Source: Dipteris shenzhenensis (Eukaryota; Polypodiophyta; Polypodiopsida; Gleicheniales). From it: a stretch of 64,000 nucleotides of DNA. The DNA lies in assembly GCA_047967505.1 (NCBI GenBank), contig CM106540.1; one strand, 5' to 3'. Shown piece after piece: positions 22,453 through 37,958 of the stretch (the first letter of the stretch is position 1; every line of letters begins with the position of its first letter). The position numbers and the translations under genes were made by a program. The notes under the pieces were generated by a model. That model ran no database searches. It was not told where the DNA came from and saw only the letters and a list, made by a program, of their open reading frames with translations.

Positions 22453-23118
22453 TTATTTAGAATCTAGAACAAAAACTATATTTTCTAATGTCTCCTCTTC
22501 ATTTCTTTGTCTTTCATGCTCTTCATAAGTTGACAAAATGATTGTTGCAAATTCTTTATTTGCTTTGTTGGATGTAGCTACATCCTATATAAGAGAATAA
22601 AATAATAAGTACCACCCAAAAAGTTAAACCTATTAAAATTAAACCCAAAAACCTAATTAACATAAATATCAATTGCTTACCCTAGGGAATTCCATGGCTT
22701 GTCAAACTTCATCTTGAAAGTTGTCTGGTAAAACATCCTTCAAAGTAAGCTTTGCTTCTAGTGTACTATAGATGATGAGCTTGGCATGTCTTCCAATACA
22801 AAATGCATAAACATTATCTGAATTAAACATTCTTTTCTTATGCTCCTTTACCATTGCCTACGTTTTCAAAGCGTACTCATTTCCATTCTTTGTAAGGAGT
22901 AGGTGCCTATTGGAAGTATCATCAATACCTCTCACAACCCAATGATTGGTTGGTTTGATCCACCACCTCCTTAGCATTTTCCCATCACACATATTCTTCA
23001 TTAGATTGTGGGGATGGTGCATCCATTGTAGCATCAAGGAAATGAGTAGTAGATGACCTTTTCCAAACATAAAATTTGAAGGTGCCATAGCACATGACGA
23101 CAAAAGCCTCCTAGGCAA
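22453..23118 (-). pseudogene. Two-exon pseudogene of unknown family
   Basis: One minus-strand frame reads from 23118 to 22681 with only two in-frame stops (after ALKT and after FQDEV). It then meets a GTAAG donor at 22680 and an AG acceptor at 22585-22586 (96-bp intron). It continues in frame through exon 2 (DVATSNKANKEFATIILSTY, then EEHERQRNEEE) to a stop at 22453. Exon 1 includes LRRWWIKPTNHWVVRGIDD and NVYAFCIGRHAKLIIYS. Splice sites that keep phase across a decayed frame argue this was once a real gene, host or transposon. I do not recognise the family. Confidence 0.5.
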
Positions 23119-24400
23119 AAGGTTTATGCTAGCATCAACAAGTAGGGAAAGAAGTAATACCTACAACTAGCCTTCAAAATATGCAAAGGCATTGCTGTAA
23201 AAGAAAAAGAGAAGGCAACCCACAACAAAATAAACTAAAAATAGCCTTCCAAGAACTTGATGCAATCCTTTATACTGCTTTGCAAAAGTCTCGGTAGAAA
23301 TAGGTAAGAGTTTGCAGGCAACAGGTGTATAATTGTAGAGCAAAAGGGAGAGCTTGCAAAAAACAAATTGCTAAAAATATGCTGAATTTAGCAAGCAGGC
23401 AATGCTAGAATTTCTCAATAGGTTCAATTTTTTCCAAAAAGACAAAATAACTACCAAATCTAGCATATTATAGAAAAATCTGGGTAAAAATAAGAAAATT
23501 TTAGCTGGACGTTGATGCTAGCATCAACCCCTAAGCACGCTTCTAGGTTGTGATGGGAATTGTAGGAATTCTCACTCCAAGAGTTGATGCCGGCATCGAA
23601 CCCTTGACAAATTTGACCTATTTTTTGTCAATTACCCCATTTGGTTGATTTTAGGATCAACCAAATGATCCAATCTGCCAGATGATTAACAGTTTTTCTC
23701 CCATCATCAAATCAACCAAGTGAGAATCTTTCACAAAACTTGCATTCTTTTTACAAAAATTGTGTACCTATCATTAACCAACTATTCCAAACAATGTGAT
23801 GATTGACAAATTTTCTAATGTCATTGATGTTAGCATTTCCAGAAGAGTATAATCTTGTTCTCTATTGGCTACTTTTCTAAAATAGTTGATGCTAGCATGA
23901 TTTGAGGTGAAAAATTCTCTACATTGAGACCCAATGGAGAGGTTGGTGAGGGGTGCTTTTCTTATGATGATTTTCAATATGAAATATGCCATAGCTTGGG
24001 CGAGCTAACTGCCCATGTTTGAAAATACATGTCAAGGTGGGTTCACACCACCTGATGGTGGAGGAAATAGGATTGGAGGATGGCAACCAAGTATGGTGGT
24101 TCACACCTCCCATCAATCAGGTTTTATAAAGCAGGTTGCTAGTTTATGTCACCAACGTGTGGTTGGTGTAACGGTTAGAGGAGATGGCATGGACAGTTGG
24201 AGGAGTTCGCCATGGAGTGAGCGGCTTTCATGTGCCAGACACAAATTTTTTGTGCTAGTGTTTGAGCCCGTCCCTCATATTGGGCTAACTAGGATGGCAG
24301 CCCTTCACACCACCTCTTAGAGGATGGTGGGCGGGTGGTGTGAAAACATCTTGAGTCAGTCAAGGCCACGGGCTGATGTGCCCCTTGTATCTAGATGGCC
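23119..24400. other. No gene recognised; recurrent palindromic motif and MITE-like inverted ends
   Basis: The motif GTTGATGCTAGCATCAAC occurs as a perfect 18-bp palindrome at 23511-23528. Variants lie at about 23123-23139, 23583-23601, 23824-23836 and 23885-23898. At 24042-24052 and 24334-24344 the 11-mer TTCACACCACC occurs in inverted orientation, bounding about 300 bp, as in a small terminal-inverted-repeat element. I saw no clear target-site duplication. Confidence 0.4.
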
Positions 24401-24980
24401 AAGTGGAATGGGCGATGACAAGATTTTTGGGACAATTTCCCTTACATGTTTCAACATCATGAGCTTCTCGAGGGGAAGCACTATGCACATAGCTAGGTGT
24501 GGCTAGGGGTAGTGCCGAGGGTGGCGGGCTGGCAATCCTTGCAAGCAGGTGCACTTAGAGTGCATTCCCATGCTCCCAAATCCTTCGTCCCGAAAACATA
24601 GATGAACTTAATTTGTAATTTCCCTCTTCTCGTTAACATCGCGAAAATGGAAGAGAATAAGCGTGAAATTCGCTTGTCCTCCATTTCGCGAAGTTGCAAC
24701 CAACCACAAGCTCCATTTCACCACCATCAATTTCACGAGATTATAGCGTCGCAGGATTGTATTTCAGTTCTCACGGTGCTTCCTATTTCACAAGGCTAAA
24801 CTTCTCAAACCTTGAACTACCCATCTCACGAGCATGCCCTCTTAGCGCTTAGTTGCACCTAGCTAGGTACATGGTGGCATGTGGAATTTGGTAAAATTGT
24901 GAGAGGTTGATATGCTTGCAAAGGTAGAACTTCTGCAGCAGCTCGCTCTGCACCGAAGTTACAACTCTTCCACAGTAGCC

Positions 24981-29696
<4,716 letters not shown>

Positions 29697-30280
29697 GGCT
29701 ATTTTTTGGTAGTTTCGGGAATATTTTGGGGATGAGCAGAGATTGATTTCATGGTCATTGTGGTATGAAAAGGCATGATTTCTAGGAGGATGACTGTACA
29801 TAACATTTTAAGACATGCTTGTGGCAAAACTGTGTCGAGATTCTGATTGTCCATCGAATATACTCTTGCCAATTATTGCCAGCTGTCTCAGAATCTGGCA
29901 TTGTGTTAGATTCCTGCAATGTCCTTTGAAGGCTAGTTTTTCAACAGTTGGTGCAAACTCCTATTTTGTGACGATCCTTTGGTATTTTTGGCAAATGATT
30001 TGATGTCGAATGGTCAGTAACACGACATCAGCCTCTACCAAGAAGATAATAGCAGCGCAAGAATGAGAGGTATCAGCAAGTTTGTTGCCACCTCTTTGCA
30101 ACGTGTTGAGTTCATTCTTGTGTCCCAGTTTCTAAAAAGCTGTGTGTGACAAAAATTGAAAATGAGGAAAATAAGTAGTACTATTTTAAAGCACATCTGA
30201 TTGTTCGAAAAGCTGTTGTATGAATCATACTTCGGCACAATAATAACAAATGAATGCAAATGTTGGAGGTTGAGGATAAC
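29697..30280. other. 3' flank of hemB
   Basis: AT-rich sequence downstream of the hemB stop that should contain its 3' UTR and polyadenylation site. No further gene seen. Confidence 0.5.
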
Positions 30281-30795
30281 TAAGGTAGACTTTTCTTTGA
30301 GCATGGTATTATGAGCAGGAGAAGGGCTTTGCAAGGTAATCCAGTGATTATATTAGTCAATTAACAAGAACCATTTTAAAGGTCATCTTAAAGGTCTCCC
30401 ATTTATTTTATAATACTGTACAATATAACAAATCCTTAGAAGTGTAAGAGGTGATGATTATTGTACCTTAGTCAAACTAACTAGAACCAACTTAAAGGGC
30501 ATTCTTGATATAATAATAGCAATTTTATAACTAAAGTAGACATTTCTTTGAGCATGGTATTATGAGCAAGAGAAGGGCTTTGCAAGGTATTCCAGTGATT
30601 ATCTTAGTCAACTAACAGGAACCATCTTATAGGTCATCTTTCTCCTATTTATTTTACAATACTGTACCATATTAAAAAATCAGTAGAATTGTAAGAAGGT
30701 GATGATTATTGTATCTTAGTCTAACTAACTACAACCAACTTAAAGGGCATTTTTGCATTCATTGCATACTATGATATAATAATAGCAATTGTAAG
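30281..30795. repeat. 251-bp tandem duplication
   Basis: Copy 1 30281-30531 and copy 2 from 30532 begin TAA(G/A)GTAGAC and share TTTCTTTGAGCATGGTATTA, GAAGGGCTTTGCAAGG and ACTTAAAGGGCATT in order. A more diverged relic of the start (CATTCTTTGAGCATGG) recurs near 31790. Copies differ at roughly one position in ten by eye. Confidence 0.85.
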
Positions 30796-30844
30796 CAAAT
30801 GGTAATTATTGAGGTAGACCAATATTTGAGCAACGATTAACTAG

Positions 30845-30851
<7 letters not shown>

Positions 30852-30891
<40 letters not shown>
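30852..30891. repeat. (GA)n microsatellite
   Basis: Uninterrupted GA dinucleotides, about 20 units. Confidence 0.95.
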
Positions 30892-30892
<1 letters not shown>

Positions 30893-31571
30893 CTTGGTCT
30901 TTAGAGAAATTAAAGGACATTCTCCCATTATTTAACATGTTATGTCTTCTTGAGCACATAAGTGAACTTTTTACAAAGCCTAGAAGAGAGGAGAATTAAA
31001 TGTGTTAATGAGAAAAGTCTTTATACATAGATTTTTCAAAGCTATCATTACTTGAATTTCAAAGCCTAGGTGGATAAAACATTGAAGCTTATTAGAAAGA
31101 TGAATATGCAACAATGTGAATCATGTTTGCAAACAAAGTATTCTATCATGAAAAACTCAAGCAATGTTTAAACTTAGGACCATTATATTAGCTACTTGTT
31201 GAAGTACAATATAGTGTGTATCTTTCTAGTGGTATGGCCTTTCCATCCACATATGCATATGGTTTTAGGAATAATGCTAACTAAACTTGCAAAAAGGTAT
31301 ATTCTAAGCTCCTAGTGAAATATGTGAATGATAGATCATGTATTCCAACTATAGTGGTAGATTTTTGAGAAATTAATTAGGTTGAGGCAAAAATTGTCAT
31401 TAGTATGTCCCTTAACAAAATGGAATTATCTAGATGGATAGGGATATGAGAGGAGTGGATTTTTTTTTTTTTTGGAAGGGGGGGGGGGAGGGGGGCAAAT
31501 GAAGGAGGTGAATAGGGCTAGATTTTATTAGTTGTTTGGTTCCATTTAGGTACACAATCTAGTACTCTATA

Positions 31572-31624
31572 TCTTAGCGGTAGGGCTCATATGCGTAGAA
31601 GAGGAGATCATGAGTTTGATTCTT
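31572..31624 (+). repeat. Possible tRNA-derived SINE head
   Basis: TCTTAGCGGTAGGGC (31572-31586) resembles the polymerase III A box of tRNAs. GAGTTTGATTCTT (31612-31624) resembles the B box, at a plausible spacing. No full cloverleaf forms and no 3' tail or target-site duplication was defined, so this is tentative. Confidence 0.3.
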
Positions 31625-31870
31625 CTATTGAGAATGACCTCCCCCTTTTGGGAGGATTATTGTTAATTACTCTCCCCTCCCCTCAAAATGTGATGTGGAT
31701 TTCAAACTAACAGTAAATGCCTCTTTGATATAGGTTAAGCTATGCCCAAACATAGGACAATTAGCCTCTATGGGCTATTGAGGTAAACCATTCTTTGAGC
31801 ATGGCATTGTTAGTAAGAGCATGGATTTTCAAGGTAAGCTACTAACTAGCTTAGTCAAATTAATGGAAAT

Positions 31871-31873
<3 letters not shown>

Positions 31874-31925
<52 letters not shown>
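31874..31925. repeat. (GA)26 microsatellite
   Basis: Uninterrupted GA dinucleotides, the longest simple repeat in the window. Confidence 0.95.
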
Positions 31926-31927
<2 letters not shown>

Positions 31928-32460
31928 TATGACATGATTGTACTAAAGTCCACCTGAGACTCTTTAGGATCTATGGGACTAGCGATCACTCTTACATCCT
32001 GTGAAAGAAATAATTTCAAACTTGCTATGTAGTGAGTGCATGTTGGGCTAGCTTGTGTGCTAGTCCTAGTACCTTGTTGTGGTGTTCCAAAACTTCTTTT
32101 AAGGAGCTTCCTAGCTTTTCGGTTAACTGCTTCAATAGATATTCAAGATTGTCTCTACTATCCCCATAGCCTTCTCTGATGTCTGTAGGCTCTACGTCTT
32201 ATAGAGTACATGCTGCTCATTTTCTACATCATTGGGGGGTAGATTTTGCAAGTTCTTTCCTCTCTGGGAATCACCTGCCCCTCTCCACCTCTAGATCGTG
32301 TGAACTAGTTCTAATTTTGCATATTAGATTCCTTTTAAACATTGATATGTCATCCCCAAGGTGTTTTTGCATTCATAGCTATCCATTAGGTTAATTTCTT
32401 GTTTGTAGAACTGCATTTTTGTCCCCGGGTTTTGCCAGCATTTTTTGCATCACTTCCCCC

Positions 32461-32632
32461 TAATTTCGTATGCATCTTCTGGAATATTAAAAACATTATA
32501 ACAATGATTCCATCCCCTAATTTCACACGCATCTTCTAGCATATTAGCAATTATTATAACCATGATTCCATCCCCTAACTTCACATGCATCTTCTGGTAT
32601 ATTAGCAGGTGTTATAACCATGATTCCATCCA
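32461..32632. repeat. Tandem repeat, 57-58 bp x 3
   Basis: Units start at 32461, 32518 and 32576 with TAATTTCACA(C/T)GCATCTTCT and share ATTATAACCATGATTCCATC. Confidence 0.85.
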
Positions 32633-33061
32633 TTTCATTCCCTCACCATACCATCCCATCCCATGATTTGCGTAGCTTCCATTGCCTTGTGTAGTATCCT
32701 ACTGGCGCCCATCTTCTCAACTTTGTTGAGGAAGCCATCAATGAGTATAATACGTCCTCTTCTACAGGTATCATACTTGCCTCAATAGGATGGGGTAAGG
32801 TGTATGTGTCTTAACCCCTAACTCCCATATGAAAACGTTTATATAAAGTTTCTATTCTTTCCCAATAGGTCCTAGAGAGTCTGGGTGCCCAAGTTGGACG
32901 CCCATAAAGGATCATTGTTTGCATAATAATAGAAACTTTCTCATTTCCCAATCCCATAACCTACACTTATTTTGGAAGTTATACAAGGCTTTCAAACCTC
33001 CCAAATTCTACTATCCACACATGCATTTCAATGTAGTTATCTACCAATCCTAGTCCTAGCT

Positions 33062-33228
33062 ATTTATGTATTGATTGTTTCTAAGTCTCTCCTTCAAATG
33101 TGATGTCAACCTGTTTATTGTGGGTCCCAATCGCCATTATTTTTGTCCTGCCATTTATGTGTTGGTTGTTTTCAAGGCTCTCCTTCAAAGGTGATGTCAA
33201 TCTATTTATTATGGGTCCCAATCAGCCT
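33062..33228. repeat. Direct repeat, 91-bp spacing
   Basis: Two copies beginning ATTTATGT(A/G)TTG at 33062 and 33153 share CTCTCCTTCAAA(T/G)GTGATGTCAA and TGGGTCCCAATC. Confidence 0.8.
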
Positions 33229-33667
33229 TTGGTTCCCATATAGGTGATAGATGAAGAGATCCTCTATGGTTTAGGGTGAGGCCGATGCAGTCTTCTTGCC
33301 ATAGCTCTATGTTTATGATTATTGGCAATAGATGAGGAATATAGTTATTGTCATTGTACGTATGTTCAAAAACTAAACAAAAAGGCCATTTACTTAATCT
33401 ATTCCTTCTTCATTTGTTGGCTCATGAAGGTCAAAGTTTTGGTAGTATGAATTGTCTCTTAATGCCTTTGGTATCTAGGAATTTCACTAAGATTTTGGAT
33501 TTTGGATCATGTTATGGGCATATTCCATCCTTTGTTGCCTTTGTACTAGGTGGGAACCCAATCCTAGATCTCTAAGAATCTTGTATCTAGAGGTCTTGCG
33601 AGGAAGACTTTGCTCTAAATTTGGAAATAGAAAAGTGTCCTACACTACTATAGTACTAAAAGACATA

Positions 33668-33714
<47 letters not shown>
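33668..33714. repeat. (AT)n microsatellite
   Basis: About 23 AT units. The Ile-Tyr repeat in an overlapping ORF is simply its translation. Confidence 0.95.
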
Positions 33715-33717
<3 letters not shown>

Positions 33718-33841
33718 TATGAAGAGGCTTTATCTTACTATGTCATATTTCTATTTATGCTCCTCCCTACTTTGATATGACTTAACGAATTGAATGATGT
33801 GCTCAAGCATGACAGGGATGGAAAAATGTATCCATTTCCAA

Positions 33842-34090
33842 AAGTTTGAGCCCCTTCAACATAGCTCGCCAGCGAGCTATGTCAAAGGGGGATGGAAAAA
33901 TATGTATGTTATAGAAGTTTTGACCCCTTCTAGCATAACTCGCTAACAAGCTATGCATTTCCAAAATTTTGAGCCCCTTCAACATAGCTTGCCGGCAAGC
34001 TATGTCAAAGGGAAATGGAAAAATATGTATGTTATAGAAGTTTTGACCCCTTCTAGCATAGCTCGCTAACAAGCTATGTTTATAGGGGAC
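33842..34090. repeat. 123-bp tandem repeat carrying four hairpins
   Basis: Two tandem units each contain two inverted repeats following a CCCCTTC box. Type A hairpins are at 33860-33881 (CATAGCTCGC then CA then GCGAGCTATG) and 33983-34004 (CATAGCTTGC then CG then GCAAGCTATG). Both are perfect, and the base that differs in one arm is matched in the other. Type B hairpins at 33934-33955 and 34057-34078 are imperfect. With CCCCTT/AAGGGG flanks the type A stems extend to about 19 bp. On the minus strand the array is an 89-aa ORF of two similar 40-residue units, probably incidental. Confidence 0.85.
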
Positions 34091-34204
34091 AATTTTTAAG
34101 AAGGAAATAATGTTTGGTTAAGAAGGCAATAATGTTTGGTTAAGAAAAAGCTAAACCATTAGTTGTGGGAAGTGGGAGTTTAAACTTATTAATTTGCATT
34201 ATCT

Positions 34205-34820
34205 TTGTGTGAGCTTGTTGATAGGGAGAGAAAGAAAGAGAGGGAGAGAGAAGGGAAAGCAAAGACGGAGTATAAGAGAGAGATTAGTAAATTAAATCTT
34301 TTCTTTGCTATTCTATATGAAGGTGCTCATGCTTTAATCACACTGGTCTTATTAAGAAGACTCAAAAATGTTTTCTTAAAGTGTCCAGAAGATGCTTCCG
34401 AAATCTGTAGTCTTTAAAATGTGATTCGCTATCTCCAAATGATGTAGTTTTGAAATATTTGGCTACAAATAATTATTTTTTGTCAAAGTAGTATCATTTA
34501 AAAAAGCATTCAATAGTGTGAGTACATTTTGTCAACTCTTTGTCACAGTTATACTCATTGACTCAGTGAAGAAAACAATAACCCAAATTTTAACATTCTC
34601 TAGTTGCAGCTCATTAGTCTCGTGGACCTCTTTATTTCCATCATTAGTGTCAACATGATGGAATTTATATGCTTTTATGACCTATCATCTCCATAGAAAT
34701 CTTATTAATAATCTCGCCATCACCATTCTAAAATACTTTTTAAGAGTGCTCAAACAATCTATATTGTACTCTTAAGTTAATGTGACTTTATTGATGATTA
34801 TTTGCATGATGTAAGTTCAA
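34205..34820. other. No gene recognised
   Basis: AT-rich spacer with a short GA-rich patch near 34225-34260; no convincing coding frame. Confidence 0.4.
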
Positions 34821-35475
34821 AAGAAGAAGTACTAGCTAAAGAAGAGGTGAAGGGTAAGAAGGAGAGGGAAAACTCCAAAGTGAGGAAGACTCGTTTACTA
34901 AGATTACTACACACTTCCAAGTGGAATTATTAGCATAAACTATGGATCGACTTAGGATAGTGAGAGGGACTCCACCTCCCCTAATCCCTTTATGTCAAAT
35001 TTACATTCACAGCACAGGTATGAGACAAGTTGGCCCAAGGTGACCTACATTGAAATACACATTCACTTCTAATGGCTATTTGGATAGAAAAGGCTCATTT
35101 GTATTGTCTATGAAGGGGCCTTTTGGGATTGCAATTCCTATCAATAAAGGTATCATTGCAACGTGGGATCCCATTTGGCAGGACATGAATCAAAAACTTA
35201 AGGAAAGCTTGGTAATGAATGAGATGTGGGGTGATTTACAAAATAACATGTTTCTTTGTTGGATGGCAATCATAGGACTCAAGATTGGATGGAGGCTATC
35301 AAGGAGAACTATAGGTTTGATGCATCCAACCACATTGCAATGAGGGCAAGTTTTATATTTGTTGACCTTATAGATGAGTTACATTTAAATGAAAAATTAA
35401 ATGGATTGAACAAGTAATGTGGATGGGATATTTTGATTGTGCATGTTAAGGCAAGTGGTATTAGGATTTGACGAT
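34820..35475 (+). pseudogene. Degenerate coding block with ParB-like DGNHR box
   Basis: Coding-like frames run in order on the plus strand. A charged segment (EEVKGKKERENSKVRKTRLL) comes first, then LRIVRGTPPPLIPLCQIYIH. Next come KGPFGIAIPINKGIIATWDP and ESLVMNEMWGDLQNNMFL. After a frameshift, LDGNHRTQDWMEAIKENYRF lies at 35259-35320, followed by IAMRASFIFVDLIDELHLNE. A Leu-Asp-Gly-Asn-His-Arg box after a short query region is typical of the ParB/sulfiredoxin-like nuclease fold. The match is a motif by eye only. At least two frameshifts and several stops make it non-functional. Confidence 0.4.
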
Positions 35476-35489
35476 TAATATTTTAATGT

Positions 35490-36549
35490 TTCTTTGTGAA
35501 GATTACATGAGGATGAGGAGGCATTTGTCAAAACAAAGTTGAAGGATGTTTTGTACTCAGTTAGGAAACTGCTGAGGAGATGGAGCTAGGTAAATTTGGA
35601 GTTCTATAGTGCACTATGGTGTGGTGTTTGGCTTGAAGTAGGTAATTGAAGCTTCACTTTTCTATAGCATGTTGTTTGGAGTAGTCCCTTACCATGAATG
35701 TCGGTTTTGCATTTCATTCTATAGGTGAAAATTGCTAGAGATGCAAAGCTAAAAAGACACGATGGATTGTATTGGTATACGCTCACTTGTTACGGATCAA
35801 TCTTGTCTTTGGGTAAATTTCCTGCTTCTGAGAGGTTGCACTATGAGTTCCATGAGAAGTATTTGCTTTCACATAACTTGGAAGATGATACAGAAGCGAG
35901 AAAGATGGCCACTACTCCTTTCATAGTGAGTCTTAGTGAGGTATAGGTGCAATCAGCTACATCGGCTAAAAGTAAACGAACCTCAAGTGTGGATAGAGAG
36001 GTTGTGGAGATGGGTGATCTCCAACCCAAGAGGATAAGGGAGGATTTAGATTATTATAGGTCCAAGTGGGAGGTAATCACAAAAAGTACAATTGTTGGAT
36101 CTGCTATAAATTGTGCTAATGTTGTGGGATTGTTTGATGCATTGTGGAAAAAAGAGAAATCAAAAGAGATTGATGCTATTAAAAATTCTCGATGTTGCAT
36201 GCAAGGCATGATGGAATATCAAGGAAGGGGGCCCAAACCTCCTATAGTGTGGTTGTAATTCTATTGGACATGCCCACTAGCATGGTGGTTGAGGGTTGTG
36301 ATTTCTTGCTTGATTGGATTAAGTGGTCCATTTATATGATTGAGGTAGTGCTTGGACTGACTGTGGACATGTTGGATGACTCAAGATGGCCACTATCAAT
36401 TTCCTCTACCACTCGTAGATGGGAGATAGAACTGCAGATGGGGAGACATGGTTTCCATGTTCATGACCGCATACATTTGAGGGGTGTGGATGCTTTTGGA
36501 AGGAAACTTGATGGGAGGCAGGTGAAGCTTCCTTGTTTTGGACTACTAT
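35490..36549 (+). pseudogene. Continuation of the unknown degenerate gene; methyltransferase-like end
   Basis: A coding-like segment (HEDEEAFVKTKLKDVLYSVR) ends at a GT donor at 35590. An AG acceptor at 35723-35724 resumes coding as VKIARDAKLKRHDGLYWYTL. One in-frame TAG follows LSEV, then SAKSKRTSSVDREVVEMGD and KRIREDLDYYRSKWEVI follow to 36258. A +1 frame then reads VVVILLDMPTSMVVEGCDFL and, after a gap, RHGFHVHDRIHL. That arrangement faintly resembles an N6/N4 DNA methyltransferase (DPPx box, then a late strand), but the DPPY residues are not intact. Together with the ParB-like block it may be one gene. I could not identify the family. Confidence 0.35.
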
Positions 36550-37340
36550 AACTTTTTGGTTTCTTTTAGAGGGACTACATTATTTCTTTTATAGGAGTGT
36601 CTTCATTGTTGGAAATAGTACGTATCTAGACAATTGAAGGTTTATGGGTCTTTATGTTATATAGTTGCATGTTGTTATCTCTTACTTTGATTTTGCCATG
36701 GAAATCTAGGAAATGGCTCTAGATTTGTACATTTTGTGTTGCAAGTTGACTGCCACAAAATTTTATGAAGAAAGAGGAAGACAATTTGAAGAAAAGTTAT
36801 TTGATTTGAAAAGCAATGCATGAGTGAATTGTTCTTGCAATTCCTCTTATCTACATTTTACAAGGAAGGAGGAGTGGTTCTAGATTTCCTTGTTGGGGTA
36901 GGTGGGACCACCAATGCAGGGGTAAAGGTTGGGGTCCATGTCATGGGAGCGGATTAGGATCCAACGATTGTGAATTAGATCTTGACACATAGAGGTGGGT
37001 CATTTTGGTTTACATAGTCTAATGTCATGCTTGAATTTTTTATTTTGAAGTCTTGTATTAAGATATGACATTGAAGCAATTTTTACATCAAATTTGTTGG
37101 ATTGTGTGGATTCCATTGCTCTAGAGGAGTAGTTATGTCTATGTCTCCTTTCATTTGATGTCTTCATTATAGAGACATGCTATTTTGCAATCAAATTTTG
37201 GAGTGCATCGCACTCATTTATGGAATTTCATTAATCGGTTTCACACTAGTAAGTCATTGCATATATGGATTAGGGTGCCTATCTTTGGGTTTTTGTTTTC
37301 TCTCGTACAAATTTTAGGTGATCATGTGCGGAGAAGGTCG
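36550..37340. other. Spacer between degenerate coding blocks
   Basis: AT-rich, with short open stretches on the plus strand but nothing recognisable. It may include introns or decayed exons of the flanking unknown gene. Confidence 0.35.
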
Positions 37341-37958
37341 GTTGTGAGTATGGACTAGAGGAGGAGTGATGGTCAAAGAGTCATTGCAAGATGTGGCAAA
37401 AGGCAATTGAGGCTCCCAATAATGTGTGTCAGGCATGTCCTTGAATGTGCGTATGTGGTGTGTATGGAGATTGCACACTCAGAGGTACATGCGAATGACT
37501 TATTTGAAGGTGGGCCCTTCATCCATGTTGAAGACAATATTGTGGCATATTCACATATTTTGTTCTTCAAGCATGGGATACTTCTTTGGAATGTCGCACA
37601 ACAAAATGATGAGGAGGTAGAAGTAATGGATGGAAGCAACGATAGCAAGATTGAGAACTTCAACGAATGGATTGATGTAGCCTTAGATCTAGGTAATGAG
37701 GTTGTACGATGTGCTGATGAGGGCGAAGTTGAAGCAAGGGTAATTGTATATGACAATAGAGTCATTCTCCTGCATTGCCCAAAAAACATACCACTTCCAC
37801 CTATAAGGCACGGGCATGTATGCAGGGCATATATGACGGGAGCGACATGCATTACAGTAATGGAATCTCCAAAATTCTTGCTTTTGCAAAAATGGAACCC
37901 TCTAAGTGGGCTGAATCCTTGCTTCATTAGCCATAGCAGGCACCTGAGAGGGGTTTGA
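37341..37958 (+). CDS. Hypothetical protein fragment, at least 183 aa open frame
   Basis: The plus frame is open from about 37356 (RRSDGQRVIARCGKRQLRLP) to 37958. It contains HVLECAYVVCMEIAHSEVHA, GGPFIHVEDNIVAYSHILFF and an acidic segment (NDEEVEVMDGSNDSKIENF). It has no in-frame ATG near its start, so it looks like an internal exon. A consensus donor (ATGGTAAGTT) lies 50 bp past the stop at about 38008. The overlapping minus ORF (37373-37963) is Ser/Thr/Cys-rich and looks like an antisense shadow. Family unknown; probably part of the same broken gene as 34820-36549. Confidence 0.35.

Larger units (their letters stand above)
30892..33061. other. No gene recognised; microsatellites, homopolymers, one SINE-like head
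   Basis: Contains a T14 run then a G-rich run (31460-31495), a (GA)26 array (31874-31925), a tRNA-like SINE head (31572-31624) and a 57-bp tandem array (32461-32632). ORFs such as 32179-32394 show no domain. Confidence 0.5.

Noticed and set aside
24160-24275. tRNA-derived SINE (A-box-like GGTGTAACGGTTAG and B-box-like GTTTGAGCCC)
   Set aside because: Box spacing of about 95 bp is too long and there is no 3' tail or target duplication.
24912-24980. Upstream in-frame ATG as hemB start
   Set aside because: The ATG at 24981 has a stronger context (GCCATGG) and begins a normal Ser/Ala-rich transit peptide; the upstream ATG was not chosen but is not excluded.
33509-33775. ORF with a long Ile-Tyr repeat
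   Set aside because: It is a translation of the (AT)n microsatellite.
33842-34090. CRISPR-like array (short palindromic repeats in tandem)
   Set aside because: Only four hairpins with whole 123-bp units duplicated, no unique spacers, and a plant nuclear context.
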